Positions 25,512 through 36,648 of a DNA stretch of 64,000 nucleotides are shown piece by piece; position 1 is the stretch's first letter, and the number at the start of each line of letters is the position of its first letter. Where the stretch lies: assembly GCA_019009955.1 (NCBI GenBank), contig CM032229.1:9703001-9767000 (forward strand). The letters are read 5' to 3'. A program made the position numbers and the translations under genes. The notes under the pieces are model-generated. The model was given only the letters and a program-made list of their open reading frames with translations, made no database searches and was not told the origin of the DNA. The stretch is from Riptortus pedestris (Eukaryota > Arthropoda > Insecta > Hemiptera > Alydidae).

Positions 25512-25934
25512 TTTTATGTATAATTATATTTTGTTATGGTAATAACCCATTAAATAGTATATATTGAAAAAATGTATTTAAACATAATCATACATGTAAC
25601 ATGCCATGTGGCAATGGAATATGTACTCAAATACATAACTTCTGACAGGGTTACTATGAGAAGAAAAAAATAACTAAAAAAAAAGTCCAATATCAGTGAA
25701 GGGTACAAATATGGCTGAATTCGTTATGAATCGTTATCTTGACGTCACAGCTCAAATGCATAGCTCTTGCTGCTTATCCACATTGATTCCTCTGAAGTTC
25801 GTGCCGATAGTTTCTGGTACAATGAAAAGTATATTTGATATTCAATCTCGGAATATAATGGTTTCACGGTATAACAGGTTATTTTTGAAATGAGATGAGA
25901 CCATTTGAGGGTTCACTGAATAATAATTACTAAA

Positions 25935-26210
25935 AAAATGGAAATGCCCATTTAATATTATAAATACAGACAAAATGTAAGGAACAGCACTTACCCTATA
26001 TTTAAATTAAATTTACAACTAGAGTGATTATACAGAATGTTACGATCTGTCTGATATTAACGAAGATATTTTTCGTTCTGATATTATGAATTTCCTAGTC
26101 CCCCTCCGTCACTAAACTCAGGCATCTCAGGTCCGATTTTCAACAGCAAACGTTTAAATATCGAGTTTGATAACATCAAGCAAAAATCTCGACCGCTATA
26201 ATGTTAACAG

Positions 26211-26258
<48 letters not shown>

Positions 26259-26380
26259 TTATACAACACACACACGCACCTATAGTTTTGTAATTCCCAG
26301 AGTAGTACCGATGGAGTAAAGAATCCTTCTAAAATAAAAAGTATTGTATACAACCTCCATATCTGATTCTAAGACAGGGA
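25935..26380 (+). mobile_element. H-family fragment, 5'-truncated and worn
   Basis: 'attaacgaagatattt', 'aaatatcgagtttgata', 'ctcgaccgctataatgttaacagac', a (TA)n at 26215-26257, 'taccgatgga', 'acaacctccatatctgattc'. All modules are recognisable but heavily changed. Confidence 0.6.
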
Positions 26381-27156
26381 GGTATGTAATAATCAACTTA
26401 AATTCAAAAAGAAATAATTATATCTTAAGAAACACAACTACTTCAATTCCTAGGTAACAACAGTTGCTGTTCCACAAACTTTAGTCCAATTAGCTAAAAG
26501 ATCATAACTACAATCTAAACGTAATTATAATATAACTGCAAAAATGAATGTACTCCATCATTCATTGGACTATATATCGCAGAGTTATGAACATTATTCA
26601 TGTTTTTCATTACTTAGACTCTAAATATGCAGATATAATTAAACGTCCTAGAAAATTGAAAAACTGAAAAGATACGATTTTTTTTGAGCAAACTTTATAA
26701 AGTAAGAGTTAGAAGAATAATGAAATGAATTCGATTTTCTGTCACAATTTGAATAGCTGTGAAATGGTTAGTGGAATGAAATTTAAAGCGTGCAATGCTG
26801 AGGGTTTATTTACCTAGCCTGACGTCCATTGTCTACATTGGTTTATATAACAATTGTTCCCCTTTTCTTTGATAAATTTAATTTGTAACAAGCGAATAAA
26901 CACTGTATTTGATTGTATTTATCAAGCCTCTTCGTCGTTGCCCCTGGAGGCCAATTACATTTCGCCAAAATGTTTGCATAACCTCAATTACTTTCCAATT
27001 AAATCAGTCTTAATTAATTTATACTCGACCAGCAGACATGGAATGCATAAACAGTATTCAAACTCACTAGACGTATACATTAACATTAATTTTTTCTTCT
27101 TGAAGATTTCTCATAAAGGAACTGATCTCTAATAAACAGCTGTTCATGTTACGTCA
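26381..27156. other. No gene seen
   Basis: A/T-rich; the 92-codon frame at 26854-27132 shows no domain. Nothing else recognised. Confidence 0.4.
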
Positions 27157-27833
27157 TTTTTAGCAGATTTCCCTTAAGGGAAATCAGCTATTGAGGTTGT
27201 ACTCATGACGGAATTTTCGAAATTTTTCTTCAAATGTCCATCAATCCTACCTAGTCGATGACGAAAATGAGGTCCGTTCAAAACTGTATATATATATATA
27301 TATATATATTATATAGTAATATATAATATATATATATATATTTGTCTGTTACCGCTCTAGCGGCGGTCGCAATTTTTGTTTGATCGTTACCAAACTCGAT
27401 ATTTAGTCGTTTTCATGTAAAAAAGAAAGATCAAGTTCGTTAATGACTGAAATCGGACCAGTGGGAGGGGCGATTAGACGGGAGGATTTTCGAAAATTCG
27501 AAATATCTCCGTTACTATACGTTTGATTGAAAAATTGTACAGGATCAGTCTTATTGAAAATTAAATTTGCTATAAATATTGTTATATACATTTATTCTCT
27601 ATCTTGAATATTAACCGAGATATTTGCATTTGTATTCTGCGTGTGGTCGGCAGGAGCTATGTTCGGACTTTCCGCCGAGAGCTCTGGCGGCCGTTTTTCT
27701 GTAACTATTCGTCCTCCGTGAATAGGTATAGAGGTATTTTTCTTACTACTACAGTTGTTATTAGGCAGATTTCCCTATTGTAAAACCTCACGTGGGATAT
27801 CTGCTTAGTTTTCGCAGCCCCTGCGTGACGGAC
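27157..27833 (-). mobile_element. H-family element, complete, 'GAGAGCTCTGG' variant
   Basis: A 677-bp minus-strand copy. The left end is TTTTAGCAGATTTCCC with a perfect hairpin and the right end is 'ctgcgtgacggac' then TTTTT. Matching T runs on both sides fit insertion into a short T run. The core is an irregular TA tract (about 27285-27342) broken by 'ttatatagtaatatataa'. The second block reads 'cgccgagagctctggcgg', as in the 7930 and 48497 copies. Confidence 0.88.
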
Positions 27834-27894
27834 TTTTTAAAGGTCCCATCAATTGTGCCTAAATTTAGAAATAAATAACGACCTTCTATGCATT

Positions 27895-27961
<67 letters not shown>

Positions 27962-28251
27962 TTGCGTTTATCATAAAAATAATAAACGTACTTTTTTACT
28001 CTATCTTGAATATTAACCGATATATTTGCATTATTATTAAGTTTGTGCGGTTAACGGACGAGATGAGATCGGCTGATGTCGGTTTCATTCATGAGTTTCC
28101 GAAAGCTAGTTCTGCCGTTTCCGTAACTGTTTGGCTCTCGTGAAATTGGTTAGGGACTCGTAACTACTACTGTTAATAGTATGCAGATTTCTCTATTGTA
28201 AAACTCAACGTGGGAACTCTGCTTAGTTTACGCAGCCCTTGCGTGACTGAT
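27895..28251 (-). mobile_element. H-family 5' fragment with (TA)n
   Basis: Begins with a long (TA)n (about 27900-27959), then the 5' half of a minus-strand copy: 'tatcttgaatattaacc', 'cgaaagctagttctgccg', and 'gcttagtttacgcagccc' ending 'gcgtgactga'. The segment from the microsatellite to the 3' hairpin is missing. It lies only 61 bp from the preceding complete copy. Confidence 0.75.
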
Positions 28252-29386
28252 TTTTTTAAAAAATTATATGATGACCTAACTCGGGAAACTACTAATGGAA
28301 ACTATTATCTATGTGAAGAACAAAATTCTCATCCAATAAATAATACGGAGAGCCAGGTTTCGTTTGGGGAAATATAATTCAATGATATTTAGAATCACAA
28401 ACAAAATTAGGCCTCAGAATTGTAATAGTGTAAAAGGTTATGGGGATTTATTATAGCGTTCATTTTTTTTATTTATTGTAGACGCCATATTCAGGAGAAA
28501 TAAAACCCGTTGATGGAAAAGTATGTTCAGATCATGAAACGAATGGAAAAAGGATTCCAAGGCCGATGAGAATCTTTGAAGATCAGACAAACTTTCTGAT
28601 CTTTCTAATCAGGCGATCTTGTCCTTTGGCCTTTATAATCCATTTCTTTCTTTTTCCTATACAAACGAAGCAAACAAATCAGCAAACAGTCCCGCTCCTT
28701 CTTATTTCTTCTCTTTACTTTCATCATTAGTAGTTCACTTTGTCTAAGAACTACTGATGGAAGTTCAGGGCAACCTCTATCAAGTCCAATCCAAGCAAAG
28801 CCGTCTTCATTCGCCTTTTGAAGTCTCCGACCTTCACTGACGAACCTCGAATAAATACATATTTAATCCTTTATAGGGAATTGGGTATTTGGGAAAAGTC
28901 TGTTGGGACAAAAACTTATGTTAACTTCCCGACATACCCTTAAGGCTCTAAGACCTTACATTGCAAGTACCATATCATCTCCCTATATGTATGTTTGCAT
29001 AGCTCTATTAATACAAATGTGCTACTGAGATTTTTCTGCTAGTGTAATACTAAACAACATTTCCTTTTTTATAAAAGTTTTTTAAGGCATAAAGTCAGAT
29101 TATAAAATAGACCACTCCTTTTCAAGGGGTTATTCCTATATAACTTCAGAAAAATAAATGAATCGAATATGTGATTTGAGAGATCGTGAATTATTGTGCT
29201 GTGTAATAATTACGTGAAGTTAACACTATTTATTGTGGTTAGTTGTGAAAAATAGATCCCAAAGTATATAAATAAACGTTTGTAGTGTGTCACCAAATAA
29301 ATTGTGAAGTGATAAAAACTTTACAGTTAGTCTATTTAATTTTGCAAGCAGAATATCCCTAGTAATCATCGTTTATTATTTTTGTA

Positions 29387-29387
<1 letters not shown>
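28252..29387. other. Unique-looking stretch, no gene recognised
   Basis: 28480-28860 is less A/T-rich than its surroundings and carries none of the families defined here. It includes 'tagtagttc' and its complement 'gaactacta'-like sequence 10 bp apart (28729-28756). This could be unique intergenic DNA. No ORF of note. Confidence 0.4.
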
Positions 29388-29434
<47 letters not shown>

Positions 29435-29545
29435 TTTGCTAGAGAAATTCATAGAGGATGAAAATAAATAAGATGTTATTAAGAAAAAACAATGTTGCTT
29501 TTGACTCGGTATGACTATATTTTCAAATTGAATACAGACCCACAC

Positions 29546-29610
<65 letters not shown>
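29388..29610. repeat. Two microsatellites, (TA)n and (CA)n-(TA)n
   Basis: (TA)n at about 29388-29431, unrelated DNA, then a (CA)-rich tract from 29541 running into (TA)n at 29580-29610. The last tract directly abuts the retroposon that follows. Confidence 0.9.
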
Positions 29611-29611
<1 letters not shown>

Positions 29612-30287
29612 TAGCGGACCCGGCAGACGTTGTCCTGCATGATATATCAAGCGATTAGGATATTAAATTTAATAATATTATGTTTATAAAAAATCTTCTT
29701 TTAATAACGCAAAAAACAACATTTGTTATGTGCACGTTTGCCTAAAAACAAATAGTAAATAAAATATCGCCAAAAATTTGGTACGAAAAAAGATAAGGAA
29801 AACTGAGAGAAGGAAAAGAAGACGTTTTAGTTCTAGGATTATCTGGTAGAATGCGCACTACACGTCCTTAAAAACAAACAGTTGTAGACCAATAATTGAA
29901 ATAAATCAAAACACTCAACAATACTAATGCAAATACATAAATATAAATAAAGAAAGGAAAATAATTGAAAAATTCAAATCAAAGTAAAATAAATTTGGAC
30001 AATAAATAAAAATGTCTGAAATTGAAAACCTCTCGCAGCTGAAAACATCTTTATTTAGATGACATACTTAAACTCCAAGGACATACATAATATAAACATA
30101 TTAACATTTCATTACATTTCCAATAACCTCGCCCTTCGCCCTTCGACCGGAGACCTGCTCCATCTGCCGGGCCGATCTGCGGCGCTAAACCATCCGGGGC
30201 GTCACCCAAACGCGTATTTAAAAATTCAATCAAATCGGTCCAGCCGTCTAGGAGGAGTTCAGTGACATACATACACACGTACGCTAG

Positions 30288-30290
<3 letters not shown>
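29611..30290 (+). mobile_element. Microsatellite-flanked retroposon, possibly RTE-like
   Basis: Begins 'ctagcggacccggcagacg' and ends with 'aaatcggtccagccgtctag', 'gagttcagtgacatac' and 'atacacacgtacg', directly between two (TA)n tracts. A GGTCCAGCCGT-(ATAC)n 3' end is familiar from short RTE-like or related non-autonomous retroposons of arthropods (recalled, not searched). The interior is A-rich except for a GC-rich 120-bp block (30125-30215). There is no intact protein. The overlapping frames at 30051-30278 are on opposite strands and are not supported as genes. Confidence 0.55.
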
Positions 30291-30335
<45 letters not shown>

Positions 30336-30344
30336 ATATATATT

Positions 30345-30475
30345 CCTATTAATTTACGTCCACTTTATACATGTACGGTTAACCGGAACGGGTAATCTAC
30401 ATTATCTTCAAGTTACCACACTTTTATAGCTATGGCGGGACCAAGGATTTTATAATGTGACTTTATTGAACACAA
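30345..30475 (-). mobile_element. SINE family S, tail part
   Basis: 'attaatttacgtccac', 'gaacgggtaatctac', 'caagttaccacacttttatagc' and 'gcgggaccaaggattttat'. The head with the pol III boxes is missing. Confidence 0.6.
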
Positions 30476-31299
30476 ATGACATCCAATGGACGGGAAAATA
30501 CTGTAACCGGTCTTTTTGATCAATTATACCGTCTTCAATCATTTTCCTGTACATTTTTCTAGATCAATAGGGTAGTTAGTATTAGTATTATTTTTTATCA
30601 TATATTATTTTATTATTATAGACTGTACTTCTGCATTCCGAAAACCAAAATACTTATTCTTGTGGATTTAATTTATACATATATCATCAAAGATGCCTTT
30701 TCACTTCAGGTATAAATAGCTTAATGAATTTGAGATGACGTCGCCGTGTGACAAACATTAAGGGAAATAAAAGCCGTAGTCATAGCCTTTTATATCAAAT
30801 GAACACAAATGCTTTAGATCGTCCAAGAAATTGTTGGCAAGTCCTAATATTTATTTGTCGTGAGGAACGCCTCAAAGGTCGGATATTTTACAGTTAAATA
30901 TTCTGTTAGGAAATGTATGCTGTATAAATAGCTACATGAATATCTTTATTCGTGCTTTTTGTATAAAAAGCTAACTTTTTTTGTGGGGGAGAGCATTGAA
31001 AGTGTTCTAAGAACATCATATATTTGCTATACATGTCCCCCAATATACGGCGGAGTACTCCAAGGAGCACTACAGAGCCCCGCACTTTCCTACATGGTCT
31101 GCATGGACCCCACGTACACAACTACTTTCTCCAGTGGCTTTATATGCGTGCCTCATACACCTCCTATTGTCAAATACTCATTCACTTCCAATCGGCCGCA
31201 CTCGGAATTTACTTTGCTACTTCTGATAAAAAGTGAAAGCACCCCGTCACAATTCTATATTTATAATGCTAGATGCAGCGATGCGAGGACGAGTTATGG
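30476..31299. other. No gene recognised
   Basis: 30959-31303 has a 114-codon plus-strand frame and others overlapping it on both strands. Composition is moderately GC-rich but no domain is seen and the frame lacks clear coding bias. Not called as a gene. Confidence 0.35.
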
Positions 31300-31445
31300 C
31301 TAAATGTTATTTATCAACGTCAACATTCCACTACTAAGATTTATTGAGACATGTTACAGGTTATCACCCATTTCTAACCAGAGCAAAACTAAGGATTTCA
31401 TTTGATGCGGAAATAACTCATATGGCTAACCTTAGCCTCATTAAT
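31300..31445 (-). mobile_element. SINE family S, internally deleted
   Basis: 'gttatttatcaacgtcaac', 'gttacaggttatcaccc', 'taaccagagcaaaactaagg' and the head 'ataactcatatggctaac'. The middle with the B box is deleted. A (TA)n follows at 31515-31549. Confidence 0.55.
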
Positions 31446-31513
31446 GCTTGAAGACTACAGTCCGGACGTATGAATTTTGAAATTAAGTGCGAAGATAGAT
31501 ATTGAATTACCAA

Positions 31514-31553
<40 letters not shown>

Positions 31554-31890
31554 TTACTTCCTATTATAACCCTAAAGTAAGCAATTTATTTTCGACTTGC
31601 CCCGTGAATCCTTTTGAAAATAAAATGTATTTACTATTAACAATTTTTTCAAATAGTAAAAATACAATGACAAAAGTGCTTATAAAAAGAAGACTAGAAA
31701 AATATATTATGAAATTATGACCTACTTAACTTTAATAAACTGATCTATAGCGGAAGGACGACAAAACATTATCCACTGGTACGGCTAGTGGAAGGGCATA
31801 GAGATATATGTAGCCATTAGTTTAGTTGCCTTTGTCTAATAGAACATCTCATGACGAGGCATCATTTGGACGCAAAATTAGTTGAGAAAT

Positions 31891-31925
31891 AATAGCTGAT
31901 TTCCCTTAAGGGAAATCTGCTAAAA
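31891..31925 (+). mobile_element. Solitary H-family 3' hairpin
   Basis: 'aatagctgatttccctt', its perfect complement and TGCTAAAA. None of the body or microsatellite precedes it. The unchanged hairpin suggests a recent event. Confidence 0.8.
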
Positions 31926-31980
31926 ATGATTTGAATAATCATTTGAAGTTTTCATTCCTTTATTGACCGTACGCCATAGA

Positions 31981-32285
31981 TTAGTTAAGTAGAAAAATAT
32001 AGGCTGGCCTGAATAATTCAATATTTTTAAATAATTGAATTGTCAGTAATGCATTTCCAAGTTCATACAATGATTTATTGCATTTATAAAATAGAATTAT
32101 ATCATCAACAGGCCAATTGTCTCTTAGACGTTCTTCTTCGGTTTTAAATTCTTTGGCCCGTTTGTAGTCTACAGCTAAGGAGCAAGTTACTGAAAGTCTG
32201 TTCAATAGTAAAGCGGCAGTAACAATTTGGTTGGTCTCTTAGGTTTTGGTAAGAATTTATTGTCCATTTCCCGTTAAAAATTGTG
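31981..32285 (-). pseudogene. Unidentified repeated coding-like sequence, copy 1
   Basis: The minus strand has an open frame containing 'LLLNRLSVTCSLAVDYKRAK', an acidic/basic stretch 'EFKTEEERLRDNWPVDD', and a C-terminal part 'LLTIQLFKNIELF', ending at a stop near 31981. A second copy at 35480-35690 on the plus strand aligns over about 180 bp. There the frame reads 'LLLNRLTETCSMTVEY', a stop, then 'RSKEN'. The changes S/T, L/M, A/T and D/E are conservative, which suggests that the common ancestor was coding. It is dispersed, so it probably belongs to a mobile element or multicopy gene. No family is recognised. Confidence 0.35.
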
Positions 32286-33738
32286 TCAAATATTAGTCTG
32301 TTGATGTTACATTTTGTACAAAATACTTTTTAATTTCTGTAGTACATTTATAATAAAAGTGTATTGTCCTTTCTTAGTCATATGCGATTTCTGTTGCCAT
32401 GTATTAACTGCGTCTGCTACCAATTCTATTCTTAACTGTTACTTTTTTGTAGCATGCTGGTACAGTGGTTTTTTTTTTTTTTTGAGGTTGATTTCACATC
32501 TTTGAAATCTCCGTGATCGTTTCCCATAATTGTCAGATATTTTTCTGTTAAAAGATCATGATATATATATTCGTGAAAGCGTTGAAGCATAGGTACACCA
32601 TTGTGTGTTATTATGATATTAGAATATCTACTATATTCTACGAATTTTTTTTATGCATCCTTGTCATAACCGACATTTAAACGGTTCATGTGAAACTAAA
32701 GATGTAGTTCGTCAACGGAGACAAGAAAGAGCTACGGTTTAAGAGATTTATTTAAAATGGGAACCACTCAGGACAACAAAATATGATATGAGACAATTTG
32801 ATTCTATAAATGCGGCTTGAACATTCCCTGAGCTGTTGAAAATTCTACTTACCTCCAAACGTTTGCTTCAATATCATGTGTTTGGAAAAGCCTGTTACAA
32901 AGTGAGAAATAGAGGAAGTAATATAAATTGAACTTGTAAGAAAAGGAAGTTTTTTAAGTCTGTTACCTGTCAATAAAGAGATTTTGTATTGTTAAAACTA
33001 TATTAATCATTTCAGTTATTTAATGTTTATAGCTGTTTTTTAGAAAACTTATCTTAATATTCATACTAGTTTTTTGTTTCAGGTACGTAACATAGCAATT
33101 CCTCGCTTAACTGTGAGTTATTTGTTTTTAATTTCTATAATATTCAATAAGTGTACCTATTACTTTTTCACTGAGATAGAACAATAATAAAATTATTTGG
33201 ACATTTTAATTTTGAAAATATATATTCACATTTTATAGAACACGTTATATTTCTTTTGTTATTTAATGCATGATGAAATTGTATGGACTTGCTAAAATAT
33301 TAAACTTGGTAGATAATAAACCATTCCATATTATGAAGTGCCTCGCAAAGATAATACATAAACCCATTAAATTTAATATATTGCAAGGAATAAGTATAAT
33401 TCTTAATATTATTAAATGTTCAAATTATTAATGTTATATAGCCTGTATTAGTCAAATAAAACTAATTACCTCTGACAATGATTGACATTTGTTCTATTCA
33501 AACAAATAAGTTAAGCCAAATCAACAATAAGTGGCCACTCTCAGATGACGAGTACACAAAATTTTTGTTTTATAATTTTTTGATTCTAGGGCGTTTATTT
33601 AGTATTAATAAAGAAAAAAATTTTTAAGTTATTGGAATTCAATTTTTAACATGTTCCATATATTAAAGAAAATTCAAGTACATTCTGTGAAAAATATAAT
33701 AGACATAAAGAAATATTTAATATTATACAACATGTTAC
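32286..33738. other. A/T-rich stretch, no gene recognised
   Basis: Very A/T-rich throughout, with a T run near 32470. None of the families defined here was recognised. Confidence 0.4.
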
Positions 33739-33888
33739 AATAAGATTGATTTTTTTTTTTACAGTTTATAGATCCGAAGCATAATAATAACGGAGATATT
33801 AAAATTTAATATAACAAATATATATTAAATGTTAATATCTCCGTTATTATACTTCGGAAATAGAAACTAAAAAAAAAAAATCTTAATG
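33739..33888. repeat. Imperfect inverted repeat of the H core module
   Basis: Two arms of about 70 bp face each other around a TA-rich centre near 33818. The left arm reads 'aataagattgatttttttt', 'gatccgaagcata', 'ataacggagatatta'. The right arm is its complement ('taatatctccgttattat', 'acttcgga', then A run and 'atctta'). The arms are the H-family module 'gatccgacgtatagtaacggag'. Either two copies met head-to-head or a copy folded back during replication. Confidence 0.75.
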
Positions 33889-34873
33889 CTCGACATTTAT
33901 AAATGATGTTATAAACATTTTTACTCTGACTTGAATATTAACCTAGATACTTGAATTGTTTAGCTTCTTGTCTTCAGTAAGCCCACATTCCTATTAGTGT
34001 CTTAATAACGATAAGCTGTTATATTATGAACCACTTTATTCCAAGCTTAAATCGTGAATGATGATTTGAAAATGGCCATTTGATCTATACCTTACTCGAT
34101 ATTTAACCGTTTAATTCAACACTAAAGATTTTATTAGTTAATAGCTGAAATTGGACGAGGAATAGCGGGGGGGGGTTAAGAGGTAGGAATTCGAAAGTGC
34201 AAAATACCTTCGTTATTTTGAATCAAAGAAAAAGAAAAAAAAACTATTCATGTACTGCAATTGTTGTTGATAACACTTTATTATAACTCATACACTTGGT
34301 GAATGGCCTTCCTCAAAAAGGCTAATTAGAAGAGAAGAAGTAGTTTTAACGAGGTTGAGAATTGGCCATTCACGACTAACTCACACTTACCTACTTACTG
34401 GAGAAGACGAACCCTACTGCCAACACTGTAACTGTAGACTTACTATAAAACATATACTAACCGACTGCTATTTAAGGACTCACATAGACCTACCATACAC
34501 TTCCACTGAATTACTACATGACTGTGGCACGTATATAGACCGCGTATTTCACTACTTGAAACATATCAACATTTTCAAAAAATCATAATATAGGGCAATA
34601 CTGAAAATATTTGCAGAAATGAGCATATTTACGTAAATATAATAACGTTATATGTTAAATAACTGATTCGTCGCTAAAGCGTCCCAGTTGCGAAATGCGA
34701 TTATTGCATGAATAAATAATAAAATTATTATAACTCAAATAATAACGAGTCAGACTTCAGCAAACACCTAGTTCTACTCATAGAAAATATATGGTGAGAT
34801 GATTTCAATAACCAATTATACGTAGCGTTGGAAATCTGTTCTGTTTACTATGCCTCTTCGTGAAGGACTTTTC
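33820..34873 (-). mobile_element. Long-form H-family element split by a LINE
   Basis: A minus-strand copy. Its body at 33830-34228 includes the 'ctccgttattata' module, 'taagctgttatattatgaacc', 'ttagttaatagctgaaattgg' and 'gcgggggggggtta'. Its 5' end resumes at 34740-34873 ('cttcagcaaacacctag', 'ttggaaatctgttctg', 'cgtgaaggacttttc'). The DNA between is the LINE end at about 34250-34735. The 3' part is part of the inverted repeat above. Confidence 0.6.
34331..34588 (+). pseudogene. LINE ORF2 C-terminus (Jockey/I-like), 5'-truncated
   Basis: The last ~85 codons of a LINE ORF2: 'VVLTRLRIGHSRLTHTYLL', the Cys pair 'CQHC', 'LTIKHILTDC', and a short tail to TAA at 34586-34588. It has the same arrangement as 5667-5902 and is more intact. 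The expected zinc-knuckle (C-x2-C ... H-x4-C: CQHC ... HILTDC) is complete. A 3' UTR of about 145 bp follows, with an 'aataaataataaaatt' tail ending near 34735. RT and endonuclease are missing by 5' truncation. It inserted into a pre-existing long-form H element. Confidence 0.75.
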
Positions 34874-35479
34874 ATGGTTTTAATGAACTTTCTTCTTGTC
34901 TGCATTGGGATTGGTGAATACTCTGCAGGCTATGTAACCGGATGTAAGCTATACAATGGATAAGTATTGAAAAATAAATTGGCAAAACCATTTCTTCCAA
35001 GTTCAAATTACTCCAACTCTTCTATTGAACTATGCAAATGGAAGAGGCAAGACATGAACAGACAGACTGAATGGGATATAACTGTAGAGGATGTAACCGC
35101 TATGGAAGATGTATGCCAGAGATACGATCCAAGATATTCTACATACATCTCTACAATAGGTTCTCATCAGATCGAGACGATCTCTGATACAAGAGTCAAC
35201 CTTCATTGCAATAGTATGTGAAGTTACTTGTCAACTTGAATCAGTTTCGCTTTAAAGATAATCCGAAAGGGTCCAGCTACAGGTCTACGGGTAATATATA
35301 TTACAAAATCACACTTAAAGGACAACTTCTAATGGACACGATTAATCAACTGTATGAGACTACGACAGGACAACACATAAAATTGTTTATCCCAGTAATA
35401 GAAGAGTTGACCTTGTTATTCTTCCGTTGAATAGAAGAGTGTTTACGACAAAAAATAACTTTAAATTAAATTAATTTTA
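34874..35479. other. Open frames of unknown nature
   Basis: Two overlapping plus-strand frames (34967-35221 and 35218-35430; 84 and 70 codons) follow each other with a frame change. The composition is balanced and no microsatellite is involved. Residues such as 'WDITVEDVTAMEDVCQRYDP' look protein-like, but no family is recognised. They directly precede the repeated sequence at 35480 and might belong to the same decayed element. Confidence 0.25.
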
Positions 35480-35690
35480 CTTGACAATTATTAACACGAT
35501 ATGGGACAATAAAATCTTACCTTAATCGTTTTGGCATAACAGGTCAACCAAATTCGTTGCTGCACCTTACTACTGAACAGACTTACAGAAACTTGCTCTA
35601 TGACTGTAGAATACTAACGGTCCAAAGAAAACTATCTATTAAATAATATAATAACGTCCAACAGATAATTGCCTGTTGAGAAAAAACCTC
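35480..35690 (+). pseudogene. Unidentified repeated coding-like sequence, copy 2
   Basis: Aligns with the minus strand of 31981-32285, from 'ttgacaattattaac' and 'gacaataaaatcttacc' through 'ctactgaacagactta', 'cttgctctatgactgtag' and 'cgtccaacagataattgcc'. The frame is broken by a stop after 'TVEY'. Function unknown. Confidence 0.35.
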
Positions 35691-35701
35691 TATTTTTCAA
35701 A

Positions 35702-35933
35702 TATTATTATTTATTGAAGTCCACTTTATACTACTAATGCTAATTTGGAAGAATTATCTATAGATAACCGCCCTTTTCTATCCAGGGTGAGACTGAGGAT
35801 TTTATTTCATGAGTTCGTCACTAAATAATTCCTTATTGTCCAGGCGGAAATCGAACTCACCACTCTAGGTTCGCCATGTGAGGTGAAGGACGACGCTTTA
35901 ACTCACATGGCTAATCTGAGCCACAATATTTTA
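35702..35933 (-). mobile_element. SINE family S, complete
   Basis: The most complete copy, about 232 bp. On the minus strand, the head 'ggctcagattagccatgtg' and 'gttaaagcg' is followed by the B-box-like GAGTTCGATTTCC, the body 'ataaaatcctcagtctc', 'accctggatagaaaagg', 'gcggttatctatagataa', and a tail 'tggacttcaataaataat'. The head resembles a tRNA gene, which makes pol III transcription likely. Confidence 0.85.
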
Positions 35934-36253
35934 AATATAATAAACAACTAAGAAAGTACGCAGATCAAGTGTATAATTATATATATTTTAAATCTATTAC
36001 TATTAATTAAATTATTTTAAAATATAGTCTTCATCATTCTAACCAATACTTTTTTTTAGTTTTATTGTATAAATAGTTTTTTTGTTGTATTATTGTAATT
36101 TGAAGTAGGGTTCTCCTGCAATTCATCAAATTACAACATACCTAAATAAATAAATAATTGCAATTTATATTAAAAAAAATTGTTGATAACAAACACAATG
36201 GTATTCCTATGACATGTGCGAAATAAACTTTCTCGGGTTACCTCAGAAATTAG

Positions 36254-36256
<3 letters not shown>

Positions 36257-36310
<54 letters not shown>
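36257..36310. repeat. (TA)n microsatellite
   Basis: About 54 bp of TA. The adjoining minus-strand sequence 'acgaaatattcgggtata' preceded by 'ctgaagaagcc' (36312-36352) resembles a retroelement end joined to the microsatellite. Confidence 0.9.
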
Positions 36311-36312
<2 letters not shown>

Positions 36313-36648
36313 CGAATATTTCGTAGTTTAGTAATTGAATAGGCTTCTTCAGTTCAAAGATATTTTAATATTGGATTGTCAATGAAATATGCATTGATTT
36401 GATTACATACTTGAGTTGTTTAGCTATGTGAAACCGGGTTGGTATCCTCATTGTTGATTAAAGACCACCAACTTCCTACAATGAAAAGCAGGAGAAAAAT
36501 ATATGATTATTTTGGTTTCGGTTATCTTTATCTGCTACTAATAGTAAGTGAATTTATAGTGGGAACGAACTAGTAATACAGTGCTGCCATTCGATTCGAC
36601 CCCTAAACTCTCTAGCTTTAGCTGAGGGGATATCTTTTGCTCTGAGTG

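Noticed and set aside
27403..27591. Minus-strand ORF resembling others at 22910, 49353 and 56779
   Set aside because: Similar peptides recur because the frames read the same H-family module. Stops and frame changes differ between copies, so the module is not protein-coding.
28729..28756. Small inverted repeat TAGTAGTTC/GAACTACT
   Set aside because: Arms of about 8 bp are expected by chance at this sequence length, and no related copy was found.
30959..31303. 114-codon plus-strand ORF
   Set aside because: Overlaps other open frames on both strands, no recognised domain and no clear codon bias.
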